5,845 nt of DNA. Origin: Alphaproteobacteria bacterium. Lineage in GTDB: Bacteria; Pseudomonadota; Alphaproteobacteria; RF32; CAG-239. The DNA is taken from assembly GCA_017650255.1 (NCBI GenBank), contig JAGCFG010000062.1:1-5845 (forward strand), written 5' to 3'. Made by a program: the position numbers and the translations under genes. Positions 1-5,845 of this stretch are shown here, one piece after another. Position 1 is the first letter of the stretch. Every line of letters begins with the position of its first letter. Under the pieces are notes generated by a model. It had not been told where the DNA came from, ran no database searches, and worked only from the letters and a program-made list of their open reading frames with translations.

Positions 1-707
1 AAGACACGTGCAGCTTTGACAAACTCGAAATTGCGGGTGCGCATGAACTCGGCTCTGACCATGCCGGTCAATGACGGCCAGGAGAAAAGGAGCAAAATTA
101 TCAGCAAACTTACAAAACTCGGGGCAAAAAGGCTGGCCATGATTATCAAAATGAAAAGTTGCGGGAGAGATTCCCAGATTTCGATGAAACGTTGCATCAA
201 AATATCTGTTTTTCCGCCGAAATATCCTTGGACAGCGCCGCAGATTATACCGATTATGGAGGATATGAAGGTTAATAAAAATGCAAAAATGACGGAGAGC
301 CTTATTCCATATATGATGCGGGCAATAATGTCCCTGCCCTCGTCGTCAGTGCCAAGCCAGTGGTTGTTGCTGGGGGCGGCAGGTGTCGGTGTGGACATCA
401 AAAAGTCTACTGTATTGTAAGAATATGGAATAATCGGCATAAGCATCCAGCCGTTTTTGTTGATTTTTTCTGCGATATACTCGTCTTTATAGTCTGCAGG
501 AGTTGGAAAATCGCCGCCGAAATCGAGGTCGGTATAGTTTTTGAAAATGGGGAAATAAAATTGATTATTATACTTTAAAATCAATGGCTTATCGTTTGCA
601 ATAAACTCAGCAAACAAACTTATTATCATTATAACGGCAAAGAAAACAGCCGACCAATAAGCGCGTTTGTTAGACTTGAATTTTTCTGTTATTTTATTAT
701 TAATCAA
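1..707 (-). CDS. yejE: YejE-type ABC importer permease, N-terminal 235 residues (3' end beyond the left edge)
   Basis: Inner-membrane permease subunit of a Yej-type peptide importer (microcin C / oligopeptide ABC family). The visible protein has a basic N-terminus with KRAYWS at 14-19 and a first membrane helix at about 19-37. IANDKPL (36-42), a hallmark of YejE, follows. A periplasmic loop contains YFPIFKNYTDLDFGGD (51-66) and leads to WLGTDDEGRD (117-126), where the transport domain begins. GAVQGYFGGKTD (157-168), QRFIEIWESLP (172-182) and VRAEFMRTRNFEFVKAARV (217-235) are typical of this family; the last enters the EAA loop that contacts the ATPase. The family is about 340 residues long, so roughly a third is missing off the edge. 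TTG at 707-705 is the best start: it has AAGAGG six bases upstream, and no ATG occurs before the first helix. The start overlaps the stop of the upstream gene by 8 bp. No yejB lies between them. Substrate is not deducible. Confidence 0.93.
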   Translation of the reverse strand, partial: MINNKITEKFKSNKRAYWSAVFFAVIMIISLFAEFIANDKPLILKYNNQFYFPIFKNYTDLDFGGDFPTPADYKDEYIAEKINKNGWMLMPIIPYSYNTVDFLMSTPTPAAPSNNHWLGTDDEGRDIIARIIYGIRLSVIFAFLLTFISSIIGIICGAVQGYFGGKTDILMQRFIEIWESLPQLFILIIMASLFAPSFVSLLIILLLFSWPSLTGMVRAEFMRTRNFEFVKAARV

Positions 708-3003
708 GCTTTTCCTCTTCTTTTTCTGGAGCCTCTTTGGTAGCAGCAGGTGCCGGAGTTTCTTCAACAACCGCTGTTGCCGGAGTTTCTTTTACGTCGG
801 AAGATGCCGGAGTTTCTTCAACAACCGCTGGTTTCGGCGCTTCTTCTTTTGCAGTAATTTTTTCTGTTACCAAAGGTTCAGGATTGTTTTCTACTGCTGA
901 AGATTGTTGATTTTCAGTAGAATCTTCCGGTGGCAGTTCTTCTATTACAGGATCTTTTTTGCTCATTTCAGAAAGAGATTCTACTTTTGCCTCGGGTGCA
1001 ATGGTCACATTTTTTACGGTTATTTTGTTGTTTGAGATATTTTTTTCTTCCAAAGGAATCATTTGCGGTTTCGGGCGGATTATCTCATCTTCCGATTTTG
1101 CAGGCTCAGCATTTGAAAGGCTTTGGAAATTCTGTTGGTTCCATGTGCGCAGCCATTCAATATACTCGCGATAAGCTTTTTGAACGTTATCAGATGTGTA
1201 AGAAACATTATTAATCTGTTGCATTACATTATTTCTGGTACTCTTTGAAATACCTATACCATTAAATTCTGTGCATTTTTTGCCGGAGAAAAATTGGTTG
1301 ATGATATCAGTAACAGAGCAAAAGTTTTTGCTTATGGAAAACAGTCTGTTTTCAGGTGAGTATATAGCAATCGGTGTCATTTGTGTGTTGAGAAAACTTT
1401 CTAGCAAACTTGTGTCTTTTTCACCATGAAGATCATCCATTCCGATTAGGCCTTGAATGATGACTGTAGTATCTTTTAAGAGCCCGTTGTCTTGCAGATT
1501 TTGCATGAATTGACTCAGTTTACCATATAAACACATGGTTTGTTGAAGGTAGGCACTGCGTTTTTCCATTACATTTTTGCGCCCTACCCAAGGGAAGTTG
1601 TCTTTGGTTTTCCACGAACCGGTTTCTTTAAGGCGGCACATATCGTCAAATAAAAACATATCGGAAGGCATGTCCATTATGATGAAATAGGTATTTTTAC
1701 CGGTGTCTTGCTTGATGTCTTCAAAAAGTTTATCAAGTGCCTGTAATGAGTTGATTATGTGTAAATTTTGGTAGCTTGTACCGAGCAACGGCATATTGTC
1801 GGCTGGGATAATGGATTTTATGCTGTTGTATAAAGGTTTGGCAAGGTAAGTAAGCCAGTGTGTGCTTTCCAGCCAATCGGATAACAAAAGTGCGCTTTGT
1901 TCAAAGGGAGACAGATTATATTTGCTATAGTCTGCTACGTGTGTGTTTTGGGTTAAGCATCTTGCAACATTGTTGAGGTTTTCTTTTTTGCAGAAATTGA
2001 TACCTTTGTTTTGATAAGCATTAATTTTATAATCTTTTTCTTTTAATACATCGAATAATTTATTATCTTTGAGATATAGTTCAAAGTAATTTTGTTGATC
2101 AAAGTTCCAGCTTTTTGTTTTTTTGATTTTTTGTAATAAGTGTTCATGGATGTTTTCTGGCAGGTCCATGTTTAAGCTGTCTGCAGCATTAAGGTATGGA
2201 TTGCCGGATTTTGTGAATGAATTTGTGTATAGTTTGAAATGATATTTGGCGTAAAATCCTAGCATTATTGATGCAAGTTTGTCGCGATAAAATTTATTGA
2301 TATTTGCATCTTCTAGAGCATAAAGAGTTGTATAAGAAGGCAAATTCGGAAGCATTATGTTGACAATTTTTGAGTTTGAGGTGTTTTCGGTTGTTGTTTG
2401 ATATTCTTCAACAGAAAATGGAGCTAACTCTCTGTTTCGCCAATTTAAAATTGCGCCAAAGCCTATTAGAAACAGGCAAGCTAAGAAAAATCGGTATTTG
2501 GCTTTGCACAAAAACAGTATGGCAAAGAGCAAAATTGCTAATGATGCGGATATATATGCCGGAGGATATCCTAAATCTGTACTGCTGTAGAATGTGGCAA
2601 ATTGGTTGAACAAGGCATAAAAAGAGATGTGAGCAACCAAACCAGTGAGGAAACAAAGCAATATGCTAAATCCCGAAAAGCAAAAATATATTATTGCGGT
2701 AATTACGGCGATTATGCCTAGGGAGACAACTATGTCGGGACGGAGTATGGGAAATGAGCTAAATATGTTGCCGATGCCGGTTGAGGTGTATAGTGTGAAA
2801 TCCATACCCAATAAGCAAAAACCTATTATGAACAACGAAATCAAATCAACCCAGTAAGTGAAATATGATTTTTTCTTCTTGGGTTTTTCTTTCTTTTTTT
2901 TCGGCAATATGTTTGTTTGTTGTTGTGTGTTTGTCGGATTTTTTTCATATACTGTTGCGCCGTTATAGTCGAAAACAGGATCTTTGTGCTCAAAATAGTC
3001 CAT
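700..3003 (-). CDS. 767-residue membrane protein with a degenerate sulfatase/alkaline-phosphatase-like domain and repeat tail
   Basis: No gene name recognised. Layout: cytoplasmic N-terminus with a Lys cluster (KKKKEKPKKKK, 35-45); about five membrane helices (47-71, 88-110, 112-135, 149-167, 170-187), which by the positive-inside rule place the rest outside the inner membrane; a soluble domain at about 210-620; and a Pro/Glu/Lys/Ala tail at 633-767 with 9-residue repeats (717-761). The soluble domain recalls membrane-anchored sulfatase-like proteins: NKLFDVLKEKDYKINAYQNK (314-333) resembles their 'LFDLLKxxGY' segment, FIIMDMPSDMFLFDDMCRLK (440-459) the 'HFxxPHxPYxxDxxCRL' segment, and MCLYGKLSQFMQNLQDNGLL (490-509) with TTVIIQGLIGMDD (512-524) the segment ending in the 'HGDHG' metal site. 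The usual His and Asp ligands are not seen, so it may be a non-catalytic relative. The assignment is from remembered family patterns and is moderate at best. ATG at 3003 is chosen over in-frame TTG at 3051 because AAGGG precedes it by seven bases and the TTG lies in the proposed -35 box. Confidence 0.72.
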   Translation of the reverse strand: MDYFEHKDPVFDYNGATVYEKNPTNTQQQTNILPKKKKEKPKKKKSYFTYWVDLISLFIIGFCLLGMDFTLYTSTGIGNIFSSFPILRPDIVVSLGIIAVITAIIYFCFSGFSILLCFLTGLVAHISFYALFNQFATFYSSTDLGYPPAYISASLAILLFAILFLCKAKYRFFLACLFLIGFGAILNWRNRELAPFSVEEYQTTTENTSNSKIVNIMLPNLPSYTTLYALEDANINKFYRDKLASIMLGFYAKYHFKLYTNSFTKSGNPYLNAADSLNMDLPENIHEHLLQKIKKTKSWNFDQQNYFELYLKDNKLFDVLKEKDYKINAYQNKGINFCKKENLNNVARCLTQNTHVADYSKYNLSPFEQSALLLSDWLESTHWLTYLAKPLYNSIKSIIPADNMPLLGTSYQNLHIINSLQALDKLFEDIKQDTGKNTYFIIMDMPSDMFLFDDMCRLKETGSWKTKDNFPWVGRKNVMEKRSAYLQQTMCLYGKLSQFMQNLQDNGLLKDTTVIIQGLIGMDDLHGEKDTSLLESFLNTQMTPIAIYSPENRLFSISKNFCSVTDIINQFFSGKKCTEFNGIGISKSTRNNVMQQINNVSYTSDNVQKAYREYIEWLRTWNQQNFQSLSNAEPAKSEDEIIRPKPQMIPLEEKNISNNKITVKNVTIAPEAKVESLSEMSKKDPVIEELPPEDSTENQQSSAVENNPEPLVTEKITAKEEAPKPAVVEETPASSDVKETPATAVVEETPAPAATKEAPEKEEEKLD
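714..719 (-). promoter_or_regulatory. Shine-Dalgarno site for yejE inside the upstream coding region
   Basis: On the minus strand AAGAGG lies six bases before TTG at 707-705, within the last codons of the 767-residue protein. It decides the TTG start and suggests translational coupling: ribosomes ending at TAA (702-700) would be next to the new start. Confidence 0.6.
721..855 (-). repeat. 27-bp tandem repeat encoding a 9-residue EETPA repeat
   Basis: On the plus strand three 27-bp units occupy 751-777, 778-804 and 805-831. The first and third share 26 identical bases, and all three share a 14-base core at 751-764, 778-791 and 805-818. In the minus-strand protein they read AVVEETPAS, SDVKETPAT and AVVEETPAP (726-752). 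Degenerate units flank them: TAKEEAPKP (717-725) and AATKEAPEK (753-761). The repeat stays in frame. It probably forms an extended, disordered Pro-rich spacer in the periplasm, and the near-identical copies suggest recent duplication. Confidence 0.85.
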
Positions 3004-3010
3004 AATTGTT

Positions 3011-3015
3011 CCCTT
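3011..3015 (-). promoter_or_regulatory. Shine-Dalgarno site of the 767-residue membrane protein gene
   Basis: Minus-strand AAGGG lies seven bases before ATG at 3003-3001. It favours this start over the in-frame TTG at 3051-3049. Confidence 0.55.
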
Positions 3016-3022
3016 TTTTGAA

Positions 3023-3051
3023 ATATTATTGATTGTTTTTGATGTTAACAA
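3023..3051 (-). promoter_or_regulatory. Putative sigma-70 promoter for the membrane protein-yejE unit
   Basis: On the minus strand TTGTTA (3051-3046) is separated by 17 bp from TAATAT (3028-3023). Transcription would start near 3016, giving a very short leader that begins almost at the Shine-Dalgarno site. Match and spacing are good for a housekeeping promoter, but the region is A/T-rich, so chance matches are possible. Confidence 0.45.
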
Positions 3052-3107
3052 AAGTTAGGTGATTTTAAAGAAAAAAAAGCAAACAATGAACAACAACTAA
3101 ATTATGC

Positions 3108-3136
3108 TTGCTGATTGTTGAAAATTAAGCTATCCT
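3108..3136 (+). promoter_or_regulatory. Putative sigma-70 promoter for ruvA-ruvB-ybgC
   Basis: TTGCTG (3108-3113), 17 bp, then TATCCT (3131-3136). The predicted start near 3143 leaves a leader of about 22 bases before the ruvA ATG. No LexA-type direct repeat (GTTC-N7-GTTC, the alphaproteobacterial SOS box) or CTGT-N8-ACAG palindrome is visible between 3004 and 3164, so SOS control is not supported. Confidence 0.45.
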
Positions 3137-3164
3137 CTGGTAAAAATTTGATAAGGAAATATTG

Positions 3165-3815
3165 ATGATTGCAAAGTTAAGAGGAATTGTAGATTCTTTT
3201 GGCGAAGACAGTTTGATAATTGATGTAAACGGGGTTGGATATTTGGTTTTTGCTTCGGTTAAAACATTGTCAAAGTTGGTCAAAGGGGCTGAGACGGTTT
3301 TGTACATTGAAACTGTTGTCAGAGAGGACAATATAAGTTTGTACGGTTTTGCTTCGCCTTTGGAAAAAGAGTGGTTTATTACTTTGACAAAGGTACAAGG
3401 TGTAGGTGCAAAAGTGTGTTTGAGCATTTTGTCGGTGTTGACACCGGCAAATTTGACGCAGGCTATTGCGGCACAGGACAAAACCTCGTTTACCAGGGCT
3501 TCCGGTGTGGGGCCAAAATTGGCGGCGCGTATTGTTACGGAGCTTAAAGGTAAAATGGTTGGTTTGGCTTTGGGTGCTGACAGTGCCGATTATGCCTTGG
3601 CAATGCAAGATGAGAGTTTGGCGCAAAATGTTGAAATGCAAGAGAATAAAAACGAGAAAATGATAGAAGACGCCATTTCTGCTTTGATAAATTTGGGATA
3701 TCAAAGGATTGAGGCTTATCAAGCGGTTAATAAAGCTGCCGCGAATGGTGCACAAACAGATGTTTCGGCTTTGATAAAGGCGGCGTTGAAAGAATTTGCA
3801 AGCAAGGAGAACTGA
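3165..3815 (+). CDS. ruvA: Holliday junction branch migration complex, DNA-binding subunit RuvA
   Basis: RuvA tetramers hold four-way DNA junctions flat and load RuvB rings for branch migration during recombinational repair. The 216-residue product has the family's three domains. Domain I is an OB fold (about 1-64) starting MIAKLRGIV and containing VVREDNISLYGF (51-62), whose Glu54-Asp55 form the acidic pin. Domain II has two helix-hairpin-helix motifs, VQGVGAKVCLSIL (78-90) and ASGVGPKLAARIVTELKGK (112-130), which contact the DNA backbone. After a flexible linker (about 131-165), domain III (166-212) carries ISALINLGY (171-179) and contacts RuvB. ATG at 3165 is preferred over the adjacent TTG at 3162 because AAGGA at 3153-3157 lies seven bases before it. 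The stop is three bases from the ruvB start. ruvC, often directly upstream, is not here; a divergent promoter region takes its place. Confidence 0.97.
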   Translation: MIAKLRGIVDSFGEDSLIIDVNGVGYLVFASVKTLSKLVKGAETVLYIETVVREDNISLYGFASPLEKEWFITLTKVQGVGAKVCLSILSVLTPANLTQAIAAQDKTSFTRASGVGPKLAARIVTELKGKMVGLALGADSADYALAMQDESLAQNVEMQENKNEKMIEDAISALINLGYQRIEAYQAVNKAAANGAQTDVSALIKAALKEFASKEN

Positions 3816-3818
3816 TAG

Positions 3819-4868
3819 ATGGAAGAGAGAATCGTTAGTCCGAGAGAGTTGCCGGAAGATGATGCGGTTGTCAATGCGCCGGTTAATCTGCGCCCTACTT
3901 CGCTTTCAGATTTTGTCGGACAAAAACAGGTTTGTGAAAATTTGAAAGTGTTTATCGAGGCTGCAAAACTGCGCAGAGAGGCTTTGGACCATGTTTTGCT
4001 TTTCGGGCCTCCGGGATTGGGTAAAACTACTCTTGCTTCTATTGTGGCAAAGGAATTGGGTGTAAATTTTAAGGCAACTTCGGCCCCGATGATTTCTAAG
4101 TCGGGTGATTTGGCGGCTATTTTGACCAATTTGGAAGCGAATGATGTTTTGTTTATTGATGAAATTCATCGTTTGAATCCGGCAATTGAAGAAGTCTTAT
4201 ATTCGGCAATGGAAGATTTTCAGCTCGATTTGATTATTGGAGAAGGTCCTTCGGCACGCTCGGTAAAAATTGATCTTCAGCCGTTTACGCTGGTTGGGGC
4301 GACAACAAGGTCGGGTTTGCTCTCTACTCCGTTGCGTGAGCGTTTCGGAATTCCGCTTCGGTTAGATTTTTATTCGCCGGAAGATTTGGAAAAAATAGTA
4401 ATCCGCGGAGCAAAGTTGCTCAATGTTAAGCTTAGCCCTGAGGGAGCGCGTGAAATTGCCTGTCGTTCAAGAGGAACTCCGCGTGTGGCCGGAAGATTGT
4501 TGCGCCGTGTAAGAGATTTTGGTTCACTGGCTACCGACGGGGCAATCAGCGCGGATATGGCGGATATGGCTTTGAAGAGACTTAATGTTGACAAGTTTGG
4601 GTTGGATGCTTTTGACAAGCGCTATTTGACTTGTATTGCCCAGAACTATGGCGGCGGCCCTGTGGGGGCAGATACTTTGGCGGCGGCACTTTCGGAAGAG
4701 CGCGACACAATAGAGGAAGTTATCGAGCCGTTTTTGTTGAAACTCGGTTTTTTGCAGAGAACACCGCGCGGACGTATAATTTCGGATATGGGGTGCGAAT
4801 ATTTGGGCATTCCGAAACTTCGCAAAAATGTTAAGCAGTTTTGTGAGCAAGACGATTTGTTTGATTGA
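3819..4868 (+). CDS. ruvB: Holliday junction branch migration ATPase RuvB
   Basis: AAA+ motor that forms hexameric rings on either side of the RuvA-bound junction and pumps DNA through it using ATP. The 349-residue length is normal for the family. Visible motifs are the RuvB signature start [11 protein letters not shown] (25-35), Walker [10 protein letters not shown] (63-71), Walker [10 protein letters not shown] (111-119, Asp114-Glu115), and sensor 1 with its continuation [18 protein letters not shown] (160-177), which includes the arginine finger in PLRERFG. The sensor 2 helix is [17 protein letters not shown] (218-234). The C-terminal winged-helix domain that grips DNA includes [19 protein letters not shown] (276-294) and [10 protein letters not shown] (310-319). 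All catalytic elements are intact. AAGGAGA at 3804-3810, in the last codons of ruvA, lies eight bases before the ATG, so the two genes are probably co-translated in one mRNA. Confidence 0.98.
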   Translation: MEERIVSPRELPEDDAVVNAPVNLRPTSLSDFVGQKQVCENLKVFIEAAKLRREALDHVLLFGPPGLGKTTLASIVAKELGVNFKATSAPMISKSGDLAAILTNLEANDVLFIDEIHRLNPAIEEVLYSAMEDFQLDLIIGEGPSARSVKIDLQPFTLVGATTRSGLLSTPLRERFGIPLRLDFYSPEDLEKIVIRGAKLLNVKLSPEGAREIACRSRGTPRVAGRLLRRVRDFGSLATDGAISADMADMALKRLNVDKFGLDAFDKRYLTCIAQNYGGGPVGADTLAAALSEERDTIEEVIEPFLLKLGFLQRTPRGRIISDMGCEYLGIPKLRKNVKQFCEQDDLFD

Positions 4869-4872
4869 GGAG
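4867..4872 (+). promoter_or_regulatory. Shine-Dalgarno site of ybgC overlapping the ruvB stop
   Basis: GAGGAG overlaps the ruvB TGA (4866-4868) and lies nine bases before ATG at 4882. It fixes the ybgC start and rules out the in-frame ATG at 4828 inside ruvB. Confidence 0.65.
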
Positions 4873-4881
4873 TTTTTGAAA

Positions 4882-5352
4882 ATGGCAGAAAATTACGGCA
4901 AACTTCAAGACGGAAAGTTTTATTTTCCGTTGCGGGTATATTATGAGGATACTGATGCAGGCGGTGTGGTTTATTATGCCAATTATCTAAAGTTTGCCGA
5001 GCGGGCAAGGACAGAGTTTGTCAGAGCTTTGGGAGTTATGCAAAACCAGGATTTGGCAAAAGAAAATCCTTGTGCTTTTGTGGTGCGCAGATGTGAGATT
5101 GACTATCGTTCTTCTGCCTTTTTGGACGACTTTTTGACTGTTGTTACGCAAATTGAACAGATGGGTGGTGTATCTTTGGTGGTGAAGCAGGAGGTGTGCA
5201 GAGGTGAACAGATTTTGGCAACTCTAAAGGTTAAAGTTGCTTATGTTTCGGTTAAGGATAAAAAAATTCTAAAGCTGCCGCCTGAGTTAAATGCGTGGTA
5301 TGCGGCGGCGACGGCTGCGGATAAGAAAAATTCCAATAATGCCGCAGAGTAA
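4882..5352 (+). CDS. ybgC: YbgC-type hotdog-fold acyl-CoA thioesterase
   Basis: Cytoplasmic single-domain hotdog-fold thioesterase of the Tol-Pal-associated YbgC family, which hydrolyses acyl-CoA esters and is linked to phospholipid metabolism. In this 156-residue protein the active-site segment is VYYEDTDAGGVVYYANYLKF (19-38), with the catalytic Asp25 and the strand-helix start VVYYANYL; FAERARTEF (38-46) forms the central helix. CEIDYRSSAFLDD (71-83) and LKVKVAYVSV (115-124) are typical later strands. The conserved part ends near ILKLPPEL (129-136). The Ala/Lys/Asn-rich last 20 residues (137-156) are an extra tail compared with E. coli YbgC (about 134 residues), and this tail is exactly the part that overlaps the convergent gene. 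The start lies 13 bases after the ruvB stop, so it shares the operon. tolQ, the usual next gene, is absent here. Confidence 0.95.
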   Translation: MAENYGKLQDGKFYFPLRVYYEDTDAGGVVYYANYLKFAERARTEFVRALGVMQNQDLAKENPCAFVVRRCEIDYRSSAFLDDFLTVVTQIEQMGGVSLVVKQEVCRGEQILATLKVKVAYVSVKDKKILKLPPELNAWYAAATAADKKNSNNAAE

Positions 5353-5845
5353 GGCAAAAAAGCAACTTATTGCCATGATTTTTTTATATTTTTGCCCGCC
5401 CAGTGCGGGTAAAATTTTGTTTACTCCGACGGCAGAGCCGACAATTTTGTATTTGTCGTAATCTTGTTCGGTATACAAATTTATGCCAATGCTGTTTTTG
5501 GGGTTGAGAAAAGAAAATGTAATTATGATGTCGTTGTTGATTTTTTTCAGTTGGGCTTCAACCTCGGGAGATGTGTTTTCGGTGTCTATGTTGTAGCTCA
5601 AGATTTTTATTCGAGGGGGTATGGGAATGCGTATCGGGTCATGTCCAATGGGCGAAATGTCTGTGCCGGACAAAGCCTCTTCTCCGGAATTTGTGAGGGT
5701 TAGGAGGGTTTTGTAGATATCTTGATATTCGTCGCCGGCGATGTGCAGTTTTATGCCGCCGCTGGAGGGGGTGGAGATAATTTTGTCGGTGGAGGAGCTA
5801 TATTCTAAAATGGGACGTGAGAGATAAAACTGGTAATATCCGATA
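5287..5845 (-). CDS. Membrane-anchored protein of unknown function, C-terminal 185 residues (5' end beyond the right edge)
   Basis: The frame is open from the right edge to TAA at 5289-5287, so the start lies outside the window; in-frame internal TTG at 5673 is not a convincing start. The visible part begins IGYYQFYLSRPILEYSS, which looks like the end of an N-terminal membrane anchor. A soluble region (about 10-150) follows with TLLTLTNSGEEALSGTDISP (46-65), IRIPIPPRIKIL (71-82), NDIIITFSFLNPKNSIGINL (104-123) and KYKIVGSAVGV (132-142). A helix at about 156-175 and an Arg-rich end (SRRRRIPRI, 177-185) place the C-terminus in the cytoplasm. The pattern of a short anchor, L-Y-S strand, 'N-x-G' turn and a late 'G-x-x-x-G-V' strand recalls beta-rich domains seen in many uncharacterised bacterial two-helix membrane proteins. 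I cannot name the family. The last 21 codons overlap the end of ybgC in opposite orientation. Confidence 0.75.
   Translation of the reverse strand, partial: IGYYQFYLSRPILEYSSSTDKIISTPSSGGIKLHIAGDEYQDIYKTLLTLTNSGEEALSGTDISPIGHDPIRIPIPPRIKILSYNIDTENTSPEVEAQLKKINNDIIITFSFLNPKNSIGINLYTEQDYDKYKIVGSAVGVNKILPALGGQKYKKIMAISCFFALLCGIIGIFLIRSRRRRIPRI
5353..5385 (+). terminator. Weak candidate rho-independent terminator after ybgC
   Basis: Directly after the ybgC stop, GGCAA (5353-5357) can pair with TTGCC (5370-5374) around a 12-base loop, followed four bases later by seven T (5379-5385). The stem has only five pairs and the T run is slightly offset, so this is weak. It lies within the coding part of the opposite-strand gene. 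Confidence 0.3.

Noticed and set aside
16..900. Open frames on the plus strand at 16-420, 360-578 and 667-900
   Set aside because: They lie opposite the YejE-type permease and the repeat tail, whose minus-strand translations match a known family or have consistent domain structure. The plus-strand products look like nothing coherent.
3004..3051. Longer form of the membrane protein starting at TTG 3051
   Set aside because: No good Shine-Dalgarno site precedes it, the extra 16 residues look non-coding, and the TTG falls in the proposed -35 box. ATG at 3003 has AAGGG at proper spacing.
3004..3164. LexA (SOS) operator upstream of ruvA
   Set aside because: A single GTTC occurs near 3008-3011, but no second half-site is found at the required spacing, and no CTGT-N8-ACAG palindrome is present.
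4828..4881. ybgC start at the upstream ATG 4828 inside ruvB
   Set aside because: It would add 18 residues not seen in the family and has no Shine-Dalgarno site; ATG at 4882 has GAGGAG nine bases upstream.
5394..5410. GC-rich hairpin CCCGC / GCGGG as a terminator
   Set aside because: It lies inside the minus-strand coding region (residues around LPALGGQ). On the plus strand it is followed only by TAAAATTTT, and on the minus strand by an A-rich stretch, so no proper T run follows in either direction.
1..5845. CRISPR array, tRNA/rRNA genes, insertion sequence or phage genes
   Set aside because: I saw no regularly spaced direct repeats with unique spacers, no tRNA-like cloverleaf, no transposase and no terminal inverted repeats. 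Nearly all of the window is covered by the genes listed.

Overview
The window comes from an A/T-rich bacterial chromosome. The ruvA-ruvB-ybgC order and the look of RuvB and YbgC suggest an alphaproteobacterium, perhaps a host-associated one, since many codons end in A or T and the membrane proteins are rich in Lys and Asn. The lineage is an inference from gene order and protein style, not from a marker gene.

Left part (1-3003, minus strand): a two-gene unit read right to left. The first gene encodes a 767-residue membrane protein with a Lys-rich N-terminus, about five membrane helices, a large domain that looks like a decayed sulfatase/alkaline-phosphatase-fold domain, and a Pro/Glu/Ala tail of 9-residue repeats. 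Overlapping its stop codon, with its own Shine-Dalgarno site and a TTG start, begins a YejE-type ABC importer permease. This gene runs off the left edge (235 residues visible). The usual partner yejB is not next to it.

Middle (3004-3164): a 161-bp divergent intergenic region with one plausible sigma-70-type promoter in each direction. I see no SOS (LexA) box.

Right part (3165-5352, plus strand): a tight operon of ruvA, ruvB and ybgC. RuvA binds Holliday junctions and RuvB is the AAA+ motor that drives branch migration. The YbgC acyl-CoA thioesterase usually precedes the tol-pal genes. Neither ruvC (upstream) nor tolQ (downstream) is present here. Right edge (5287-5845, minus strand): the 3' part of a gene for a membrane-anchored protein with an unassigned extracytoplasmic domain and a C-terminal helix ending in an Arg-rich tail. 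Its last 66 bp overlap the end of ybgC in convergent orientation.

The ruv genes and ybgC are ordinary housekeeping genes. The least explained item is the 767-residue membrane protein that appears translationally coupled to the Yej-type permease.
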